Notes under the pieces: model-generated | Databases searched by the model: none | Seen by the model: the letters and a program-made list of their open reading frames with translations, nothing else | What the model was told of the DNA's origin: nothing | Part shown: positions 34,239-41,900 of the stretch, piece by piece | How the letters are laid out: every line of letters starts with the position of its first letter | Numbering within the stretch: position 1 is the first letter of the stretch | Made by a program: the position numbers and the translations under genes | Assembly: GCA_910577055.1 (NCBI GenBank) | Contig: CAJTKX010000001.1 | Span: forward strand, 310,001 to 374,000 | DNA: 64,000 bases | Source of the DNA: an uncultured Christensenella sp. | GTDB taxonomy: Bacteria; Bacillota; Clostridia; Christensenellales; Borkfalkiaceae | Direction: 5' to 3'

Positions 34239-34834
34239 GCGAAAAAATTCTGAAAATAATTAAAATCTGTTTATCCATAGTAGTAGCTTTTGTGCTTGTG
34301 TTCAGTTCGTTGTTTACTTACCGCGAACACCTTGCGGAAGCTTACGAGCTTACTTTTTTAAGTAGTTTTATTGTGGGCATATTTTTTGCAGCGGGCGGAA
34401 TTTGCTTGATTTTTAATAAGCGCGTACCGCAAATATTATACCTTTGCGCCGCTATTTTACTGTTGATAGTATTCTTTGTATGCATTGCGTTTTCTAATCA
34501 GTTTCAGATGAGCGGCGGGTTTGCATTTTTGCATATAGTTAATCCGTTGATTGTATTGGCGTATTGCTTGTTTTTGTGCGACATTAGAAAAACGACTGTT
34601 AAATTAGTGCCTACGGTTGCCGCTATCCCCCTATTGTACTTGGTTTTTGTGTTGATTTTCGGAGCGGTTACCGGCAATTATATTTACTTTTTTATGAATT
34701 ATGAAAAAGTCGGCGTTTGGTATTCGGCTGTATTTATCCTCGGAATTTTAGCCGGGATATTTGCGCTAGGCTTTGCACTTTATTTTTTAAACAAAATTAT
34801 ACAAAACTTGATAAACGGAAAGAAGACATGTTAA
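34235..34834 (+). CDS. Six-segment membrane protein, possibly Pr6Pr-like
   Basis: 199 residues with six hydrophobic segments. FAFLHIVNPLIVLAYCLFLCD with its conserved His in the third or fourth segment, and YREHLAEAYELTFLS, resemble Pr6Pr/FAR-17a-like membrane proteins, but the match is from memory and weak. The start at 34235 overlaps the regulator's stop codon, so it is translated from the same message and probably repressed by it. Confidence 0.65.
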   Translation: MSEKILKIIKICLSIVVAFVLVFSSLFTYREHLAEAYELTFLSSFIVGIFFAAGGICLIFNKRVPQILYLCAAILLLIVFFVCIAFSNQFQMSGGFAFLHIVNPLIVLAYCLFLCDIRKTTVKLVPTVAAIPLLYLVFVLIFGAVTGNYIYFFMNYEKVGVWYSAVFILGILAGIFALGFALYFLNKIIQNLINGKKTC

Positions 34835-34861
34835 GGCAATTTTATTAAGTTGTTTGATTGA

Positions 34862-34890
34862 TTGACAATTTGGAGATTTAACGCTATATT
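34862..34890 (+). promoter_or_regulatory. Promoter of the FUSC-family gene
   Basis: TTGACA (34862-34867), 17 nt, TATATT (34885-34890). No copy of the 33589 operator is visible here. Confidence 0.75.
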
Positions 34891-34932
34891 TATATATTAT
34901 TGTATAAAAAAACATTAAAAACGGAGCAATCA

Positions 34933-36003
34933 ATGACTTTTTATCAAGAGTTACAACTTAATCAAGCGGGCTCGAAAAGTTATGTTGCCTCATTCAAAAA
35001 GCCCAAAGATAAGTTCGTACATATTTTAATTTATATTTTAAAGATTTTTCTCAATATTGCTTTCAGCACCGCCGTAATTGTATTTTCGGGACTGATTTTC
35101 GGTTTTGAAAACTGTGTGGCGGGGCTTGTACTTCTACTCGGAATTTTGGTTTTTAGATTTACCGACCTCGATATACACGCAACCCATTCGTTGGGCGCGA
35201 TTTACTTGATTTTTGCCATTTTTGCAATTTGCCCGAAAGTCGCGCATTTAGTGCCTACGGGCTGCGACTTATTGATTCACTCGGGCTCGATTTTACTTAT
35301 AGTTATTCTTGCATGTCATAACGTAGGATGGTGCAATCATTGCACTCTTATTTTGTCATATTTACTGTTATACGGCTCTGACGTGAGCGGGATTTCATAT
35401 CTTTGCAGGGTGATTTGCTTACTTGTCGGCGCGACGTTGACAGCCCTTGTATTATACCGCAACCGTAAAAAAACCGAGTTTAAGTGCGGTTTTAAAAATC
35501 TGTTTACCGATTTCAAAATCTCGAACGAGCGCACCCGTTGGCAAATTAAAATAGCCTTATGCGTTTCGGGAGCGCTGTTTTTAGCAACTCTTATAGGCGT
35601 TTCTAAACCCGCTTGGGCGGGCATTGCGGCGATGTCGGTTACGATACCGCAAGGAACTACGCCGATGCGAGTTGAAAGCCGTATAAGAGCAAATGTTATC
35701 GGCTGCATCCTACTGTTTTTTGCAAGCATTATTTTACCGTCTGTCCTTTGGGGATATATCGGTATAATCGGCGGTATCGGCGCGGCTTTTTGCGGAAAAT
35801 ACGAAGGGCAAACGGCTTGGAACTCGTTAAGCGCCCTTGCTGCCGCCACTTCCGTTTTGGGTGTAAAACGGGCATTGGCATTCAGAATTTTAAACAATAT
35901 TTTCGGCGCGTTGTTTGCTTTTATGTTCGGAAAAATAATAGACCGAATTTTGTTGGCGATAAATAACTTAATAGAAAACCGAAAAAAGGCTACACCTCAA
36001 TAA
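34933..36003 (+). CDS. FUSC family (aromatic acid/fusaric acid exporter-like) protein
   Basis: 356 residues from ATG 34933 (ACGGAGC upstream). There are two clusters of hydrophobic segments. The second holds KPAWAGIAAMSVTIPQG, RVESRIRANVIGCILLF and EGQTAWNSLSALAAATSVLG, the FUSC/ArAE membrane pattern. It lacks the long cytosolic domain of the proteobacterial exporters. A role in exporting small aromatic or lipophilic compounds is family-level inference. Confidence 0.82.
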   Translation: MTFYQELQLNQAGSKSYVASFKKPKDKFVHILIYILKIFLNIAFSTAVIVFSGLIFGFENCVAGLVLLLGILVFRFTDLDIHATHSLGAIYLIFAIFAICPKVAHLVPTGCDLLIHSGSILLIVILACHNVGWCNHCTLILSYLLLYGSDVSGISYLCRVICLLVGATLTALVLYRNRKKTEFKCGFKNLFTDFKISNERTRWQIKIALCVSGALFLATLIGVSKPAWAGIAAMSVTIPQGTTPMRVESRIRANVIGCILLFFASIILPSVLWGYIGIIGGIGAAFCGKYEGQTAWNSLSALAAATSVLGVKRALAFRILNNIFGALFAFMFGKIIDRILLAINNLIENRKKATPQ

Positions 36004-36019
36004 TTATCGACAAATTATC

Positions 36020-36058
36020 AGCCCGTTTTGTGCAAAGTGCACAAAACGGGCTTTTTTG
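36020..36058 (+). terminator. Terminator after the FUSC gene
   Basis: AGCCCGTTTTGTGC pairs with GCACAAAACGGGCT, followed by a T-run. Confidence 0.88.
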
Positions 36059-36099
36059 TTTGATTAAGCCGATTGGTTTAACATTTTAAGAAACAGACG

Positions 36100-36990
36100 T
36101 TAAGCGCTTATTTGTTTGACGGTCAAGGTTGTGTTCACGCCGCTGCCCAACGTAATACCCACTGCGAGCAACGCCGAAAGCGCCATATCGATAACATCGC
36201 CCGCACTCAACGCAATGATAAAACTTCCGCTGTAAAGAGAGCTTACGCCTACCGACAGAACGCGTGAAATGGTTGATTGCGGAATTGCAGTTCCGTTTCT
36301 GCGTACCGACATCGTAACGGTTGTGCCCACAGCCGCAGATACATTCGTGTAATAATTTATTTCATACACTCCTGCAGTTCCAACCGTAATACTGTTTACC
36401 GGCGTATACGTCACGTTTTTCAACGGCATAGTGGAAGGAAGCGGCAGTTGCGTAGTTCCCTCTATCGTCAAGTTGAGCGTTTGCGGAGTAGTATTGTATA
36501 ACCCGCCGTAAGCGTTTAAGTCGGCTGTGCCTACCGGACCGGTGGAACCCGTAGGTCCGGTAGGTCCGGTGATACCGGTTGCGCCGGTGGGTCCGGTAGG
36601 GCCGGTTGCTCCGGTGATACCCGTCGCACCGGTTACGCCCGTTGCTCCGCGAGGGATAACAAAGTCTAAAACTACCGTTTGCGGTGTACCACTGTTTGTA
36701 ACTACCGCCGCGGTACTCGGTTCACCCGTATCGGTTGTACCGACGACAACGGAAGCCGCAACGCCCGTAGGTCCGATAGGACCGGTGATACCGGTTGCGC
36801 CGGTAGGGCCGGTTGCGCCGGTAGGGCCGGTTGCGCCGGTAGGGCCGGTGGGACCGGTTACGCTTATGCCCGTAGGTCCGGTAGGGCCGGTTGCTCCGGT
36901 GGGTCCAGTAGGGCCGGTCACGCTTATGCCCGTAGGTCCGGTAGCTCCGGCGGGACCGGTTGCTCCGGTAGGTCCGGTTGCTTGTGTGCT
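36100..36990 (-). CDS. Collagen-like spore-surface protein, C-terminal part, separated from its start by intervening element 2
   Basis: About 290 codons are open from the in-frame TAA at 36991-36993 to 36100. The first part is Gly-X-Y triplets (GPTGPTGATG type), with a short non-collagen insert (VVVGTTDTGEPSTAAVVTNS). From about 36490 downwards lies a 130-residue C-terminal beta-rich domain (LYNTTPQTLNLTIEGTTQL ... LTVKQISA) like the BclA-type trimerising head. It has no start codon or ribosome-binding site of its own except an internal GTG at 36921. Joined at GTTGC to 44780-44988 it makes an uninterrupted 361-residue protein. Confidence 0.9.
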   Translation of the reverse strand, partial: STQATGPTGATGPAGATGPTGISVTGPTGPTGATGPTGPTGISVTGPTGPTGATGPTGATGPTGATGITGPIGPTGVAASVVVGTTDTGEPSTAAVVTNSGTPQTVVLDFVIPRGATGVTGATGITGATGPTGPTGATGITGPTGPTGSTGPVGTADLNAYGGLYNTTPQTLNLTIEGTTQLPLPSTMPLKNVTYTPVNSITVGTAGVYEINYYTNVSAAVGTTVTMSVRRNGTAIPQSTISRVLSVGVSSLYSGSFIIALSAGDVIDMALSALLAVGITLGSGVNTTLTVKQISA

Positions 36991-36997
36991 TTAAGGG
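36977..36997. other. Left attachment site of element 2
   Basis: The core GTTGC (36977-36981) ends the collagen C-terminal part; the element arm that follows ends TTAAGGG (36991-36997), mirrored by CCCTTA at the right end. Confidence 0.75.
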
Positions 36998-37003
36998 ACT
37001 GTT

Positions 37004-38596
37004 TTAGTCCGTTTGACGAAATTTATAGTAAATATGTATTTCGCGCTCCTCATTTTCCGCCGTCCTTTCACCTATCGTTATAAAGTCGATTAGCTGCAGG
37101 CACATTTCGCGAGTAAGCCGTTCGCAATTGGCATAGCGCTTCAATTTTTGAATATACTCCTCGGCGGCGGCCTCGTCCGTATTTACTTCGGACAGTCTTT
37201 TTTCAAGCGCGTTTATCGCCCCTTGCACCGCCTCTGCCTCGGCACGGTATTTTTCGCATAGCTTTATGCAGACGCTTTCCGGCAAATTGCCCAGCACTCT
37301 TTCCTCAAACGCGGTTTGTATCAGCTTATCCAGCTCTGCAAGTCTGTTTTTATGCGCTTTAAGCTGTTTTTCGTTGGAATATCTGCTCTGCTCGCTATGC
37401 TTTGCCCGCTCCCTTAAAAACCGCTCTTTTGCCTTGTCCTCGTCAACAGCTATTGCCGCAAGCAGAGAACGGATATCCTCCGTTACAATTTTTTCAAGCA
37501 AATGCTCGGTTATGCGGTGCGAGGTGCAATATTTTTTGCCCAAATCCACATAGGTGCGGCAAACAAAACAATTATTAACGTCTTTTGCGGATTTGAATTT
37601 AAGCCTTTTGCCGCAGTCGGGACAGACAAGCAAGCCCGACAAGGGGTGGACGGAGGACGCTTTGTCCGCGCGGCCGCGCGCGCCGTTATAGGTGGACTGC
37701 ACTCTGTCCCATACTTCCTTGGAAATAATCGGCGGGTGGGCGTTTTCGTTAATTATCCAGTCGCTTTCCGGCAAATTTATAACCTTGTGGTTTTTATAGG
37801 ATACACGCGTGGTTTTATGCTGCAGCGTGTGCCCGAGGTAGGTGGGATTTGCGAGTATCCACCTGACCGTTTTTGGAACCCACAGCGCCGAACAGCCAAC
37901 GCTGCGCTTACTGCCGTCAAGTCTTGTATAGTGAGCGGCGGGATTGGGAATACCCTCGTCCGACAGAATTTTTGCAATAGAACGCGCCGAATGACCTTGC
38001 AACCGCAAGTCGTAAATGCGACGCACCACTACCGCCGCCTCTTCGTCAATAACCGCCGTGCGGCGCTCGTCCACGCCCGCCTTATAGCCGTAGGGATAAT
38101 TCCAGCTTGTGTATTTGCCCGAGCGCTGGCTTGCTTGCAGCACCGCCCTTATTTTTTTGCTTGTATTTGCCGCGTGCCACTCGTTGAACACGTTCATTAT
38201 CGGCATCATATCCATTGCGGTACTGCTTCTGTCGGCGGTATCAACATTGTCGTTCAAGGCGATAAAGCGTATTCCGTAAGCGGGAAAAATATAATCGATA
38301 TACTGCCCGACCTGAATGTAATTGCGCCCGAAGCGCGACAAATCCTTTACGATAATAGTATCGATTTTGCCCGACTGCGCGTCTTGCAGCATACGCTTTA
38401 TATTCGGGCGGTCGAAATTGGTGCCCGACCAGCCGTCGTCGATATACTCGTCCACAATTTCACCGCCAAATTCCGCCGCATAGCTTTGCAGAATTATGCG
38501 CTGGTTGTCTATGGACATGGATTCGCCCGCCTTGTCGTCGTCGCGCGACAGCCGCATATATAGTCCGATTTTGTTAAGTCGGTTCCGTTTTGACAT
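37004..38596 (-). CDS. Large serine recombinase of element 2
   Basis: 530 residues. Catalytic Ser17 lies in GLYMRLSRDDD; the resolvase domain continues with DEYIDDGWSGTNFDRP and KDLSRFGRNYIQVGQYIDY. A recombinase domain (YGYKAGVDERRTAVIDEEAA) and a zinc ribbon (CPDCGKRL ... CRTYVDLGKKYCTSH, residues about 325-365) follow, then a C-terminal coiled coil. It is a distant relative of the element 1 enzyme, not a recent copy. The stop codon is 22 bp from the attachment core. It is transcribed in the same direction as the interrupted gene. Confidence 0.95.
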   Translation of the reverse strand: MSKRNRLNKIGLYMRLSRDDDKAGESMSIDNQRIILQSYAAEFGGEIVDEYIDDGWSGTNFDRPNIKRMLQDAQSGKIDTIIVKDLSRFGRNYIQVGQYIDYIFPAYGIRFIALNDNVDTADRSSTAMDMMPIMNVFNEWHAANTSKKIRAVLQASQRSGKYTSWNYPYGYKAGVDERRTAVIDEEAAVVVRRIYDLRLQGHSARSIAKILSDEGIPNPAAHYTRLDGSKRSVGCSALWVPKTVRWILANPTYLGHTLQHKTTRVSYKNHKVINLPESDWIINENAHPPIISKEVWDRVQSTYNGARGRADKASSVHPLSGLLVCPDCGKRLKFKSAKDVNNCFVCRTYVDLGKKYCTSHRITEHLLEKIVTEDIRSLLAAIAVDEDKAKERFLRERAKHSEQSRYSNEKQLKAHKNRLAELDKLIQTAFEERVLGNLPESVCIKLCEKYRAEAEAVQGAINALEKRLSEVNTDEAAAEEYIQKLKRYANCERLTREMCLQLIDFITIGERTAENEEREIHIYYKFRQTD

Positions 38597-38625
38597 TCAA
38601 GCTCCTTAAAACAGCACCTTAAAGG

Positions 38626-38739
38626 CTAAGGAAGCATTTCTCTGTTTGCCATACGAACGGCCGTATCCGTCATGATTGTCCTTAAATTTTTGTCGCCCGT
38701 GAAATGTCTTGTTATTGCAAAGCGCTTGCCGTCTATCAC
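38626..38739 (-). CDS. Small ORF upstream of recombinase 2, TnpW-like
   Basis: The frame (M)IDGKRFAITRHFTGDKNLRT... ending MANREMLP is open for about 60 codons up to 38812, but only GTG at 38739 is a usable start, and no ribosome-binding site fits. Short proteins with a 'V-R-F-G' pattern and this length lie beside clostridial serine recombinases (TnpW-like), as I recall. It holds the place of the 69-residue ORF in element 1. It could be a directionality factor. Low certainty. Confidence 0.4.
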   Translation of the reverse strand: MIDGKRFAITRHFTGDKNLRTIMTDTAVRMANREMLP

Positions 38740-38879
38740 GCATTTGCGTTGGGAGGACGGATAATTTTGCGTCTGATTGCTTGGTAGCCGTACTTTTTTG
38801 TCCGTTTGACGTATCCCCCTTTATGCAAAAAAATTAAAGCCTTTTATATGTATATGAAGGTACGGCTTGTCTGTGTAAC

Positions 38880-38915
38880 ATAAAATAACGGCGAAGGCAT
38901 TTGTGCCTTCGCCGT
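38880..38915 (-). terminator. Terminator after the 1885-residue protein gene
   Basis: ACGGCGAAGGCA/TGCCTTCGCCGT, a 12-bp stem with a 4-nt loop, then TTATTTTA on the minus strand. The rest of 38597-38937 holds only the small ORF. Confidence 0.82.
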
Positions 38916-38937
38916 AAATGTGGATTAAGTCTGCAAA

Positions 38938-41900
38938 TTAATGCGATTTTTTCCTTTTGTAAAGGATTACGCCCGTAACGGCCGCCGCGCCCGCAACAGC
39001 AACCGAAATTACGACAGCCGCAACGATTGCGCCCGTATTAGAGCCTTTTTTGCCGCCTTCCGTATTATCTCCGTTGCCCGTATTGTCATTGCCGCCGTTA
39101 TTGTCGTTATCCCCGCTGTTGTCGCCGTTGTTGTCACCGCTATTATCGCCGTCGCCCGTATTGTCGCCGTCGCCGATAAATACGGCGGTTAAGGACAGGT
39201 CGTCTTCAAGGCTGAGTATATCACCCTCGAAATATTTATCTTCTCCGTCTGCCCAGTGGCTGAAGGTTTTGCTTTCGGTATCCTCGATAACAAACAAAAT
39301 CTGATAGCCGGAGCCGTAAGCGATTACGTCCTCCTTTACAAGCCCGTCATTATAGTACTTTATGGAAATGGTCTTTTTAATCCAATCAACGTCTACCGTA
39401 TGGCTTTCAAAGGAATTTCCACCATATACATACTCAAAGGTAAAGCTGCCGTTTTCCGTAAACGTATACGAGAAATTTCCATCGTTGTTTATAATTACAA
39501 CATCGTCTCTGTCAAAGCTGATGGTTGCGACAACGTCCTTATCGGTCTTTTGGGTAATGTTGAAATTAACCTCTACAACGGGCAGGTTTTTGTTTATCCA
39601 CGTAACAACGGCAGTAGACGTGCCTCTGTTGCCCAGCTCGTCTGCAAATTCAAAGGTAAACTCGCCGTTATCGTCGAAGGTAAACGTGTTGTCAGGGTTA
39701 TTCGATATGGTTACGTTGGGCTTATCGAATGATATGGAAGCGGTGACGGGCCCTCTGCAAACGTCGTAGGTGCTGTATTCTATAATACCCGTAGGTACTA
39801 CCTTATCTATCCAGTCTACCGTTATGGTCTGACTGCCCTCGTTGCCCGCACCGTCGCGGTAGGTGAAGATAAACTCGCCGTTGCGCGTAAACACATAGCT
39901 GCTGCTGCCGTAGTTGCTTGTGACCTTTATTGCCGCTCTGTAAGCCCTTAACGTTTGCTCGCTTAGCTCCTCGTCTACCTCGAACTCCTTGATTCTTACC
40001 GTTACATTCCGGTTTGTAAGCTGTTTGGTGCTGTACTCGAATACGGGCTTGGGCGCCTTTTTGAATATCCAGCTGACCTTTGCTTCTGCTTCGCCTACGT
40101 TGCCCGCTTTGTCCCTGTACCTGAACATAAACGAGCCGTTTTTGTTGAATATAAAGGTGTCGGATTTGTTGTTGTTGAGGATTTCGACGTCCGCCTCGTC
40201 AAACGATACCGTTGCGCTTACCTCGTTCCGCGTCCAGCCCTGCGTGCTGTAATTTACGGTTGCAACGGGCGCGGTTTTATCTATCCAATTTACAACCGCA
40301 ACCATTGTCTGCGCGGCGCCGTTCTGGGTATAATCGAAGGCATAGCTTCCGTTTTCGGTAAAAGTATGCGAAGCGGAAAGGTTGCCGTTGATTATAAGCG
40401 AGGCTGTTACGTCCTGATTTGTGAGGCTTGTGGTGCTGTAGCGTATTTCGGGAGCGATAACCGTTTTATCAATCCAGCTTACGGTCGCGGTGGTTTTGCC
40501 CGTATTGCCCGCGCGGTCGGCATATTCAAAGATAAACGAACCGTTTTCGGTAAACAGATACGAACTTGCGCCGCCGTTATTTGTGACTGTAACGTTATCC
40601 TCGTCAAAGCTTATATAGGCGGTAACCTTGTTTGCTTTGTTTGTGGTGCTGTACGTTATTGTGCCCTTGGGCGCAACTCTGTCTATATTCTGAATATTTA
40701 TCTGCTTGCTTATTCCGTTTTTCAGCTCGTCATAGAAAAGGAAAATCGAAGCGCCGTTTTTGGTAATAACAGTCGTGTAAACGTCCGCAAACACGCCCGT
40801 GCCCGCATTGAAATCGGCATAATACTTAACGGGTCTGTCAAAATGGAAGGTAACCGTTACGTCGTCCTTTGTCGGCTCGGTAGCGCTGTATTCGATTTTT
40901 TCGATTTTGGGCGAGGTATTGAATATATTGTTTACAGTAGCCGTATACGACCCTTCGTTACCGACCTTATCGCGAAAATAGAACGTAAACTGTCCGTTTG
41001 CCGTGAAGATATAGCGGTTTGAACCGTTGTTATTGTTGATTACTACGCCTTCCTCGTCAAAGCTTAGCGTCACAGTGACGTTGTTTTTGGTTTTGTCCGT
41101 TTCGCTATAGGTTGCGGTAGCCGTAGGCGGCGTTTTGTCTATCCAGTCGACGGTTGCCGTAGTGCGGCCGACTGCGCCGTTTGCGTCCTTGAATTCGAAG
41201 GTAAAGCTGCCGTTTTCCGTAAACGTAAAGGTTTTTCTGCCGCTGTTGTTGGTGACTATTATGCTTGTGCTGGGGTTAACAAGCGTGACGGTTACGTTGC
41301 CGTTGGTCGGCGAGGTGCTGTCGAATTCCAAGCCCGCAACGGGGTTGGTATCTGCGGTTGCCTCTTCATTATGATAGAAGTTGAACATTCTGCCCGAAAT
41401 GAAGCTTAGACCGCCCGAGCATTTTTCGCCGACTATTTTTATATATTTGATTTTAAGCTTGCTATCTGCAAAATCGACGGATTTTAAGCTTTCGTTATTT
41501 GCCCAGCTTACGCTTGCAATCTCCGACCAGTATTCGCCCGTGGAGCTGCCGTAAATTTTGCCGTTTAAAATTTTACCGTTGCCGCCGCCCGCGGGGATAT
41601 AGTCCATACCCGTAAGCACAAACTGTTTGGATAATTCGATAATTATATATCGCTCTCTGTCCGTTCCGCCCCAGTCGGAGTGCCACCTTGTGTTATAATT
41701 TCCGTCTATGATATTGGCGGCGTGCCCCTGATGGGTAGTCGCTTCGGAGGAAACCTCGTAGACCGACAGCTCTTTAACGGGAATATACCGCTTTTGGGGG
41801 TTATTCTCTCCCGCAGAGCTGAACGTATAAGTCGAAAGCTCGCTTGCGATTACGGTGCCTTGCGCACGCCGTCGGATTTCCACGACCTTATCGCCCGATA

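Noticed and set aside
36530..36980. Tandem repeats that could be a CRISPR-like array
   Set aside because: The repeats are 9-18 bp codon repeats (Gly-Pro-Thr and Gly-Ala-Thr), with no unique spacers and no cas genes.
36527..36994. Plus-strand ORF rich in PVGPV repeats
   Set aside because: It is the antisense reading of the Gly-X-Y collagen triplets; the minus-strand frame has the meaningful domain.
37502..38563. 353-codon plus-strand ORF
   Set aside because: It lies wholly antisense to recombinase 2, whose catalytic and zinc motifs are intact.
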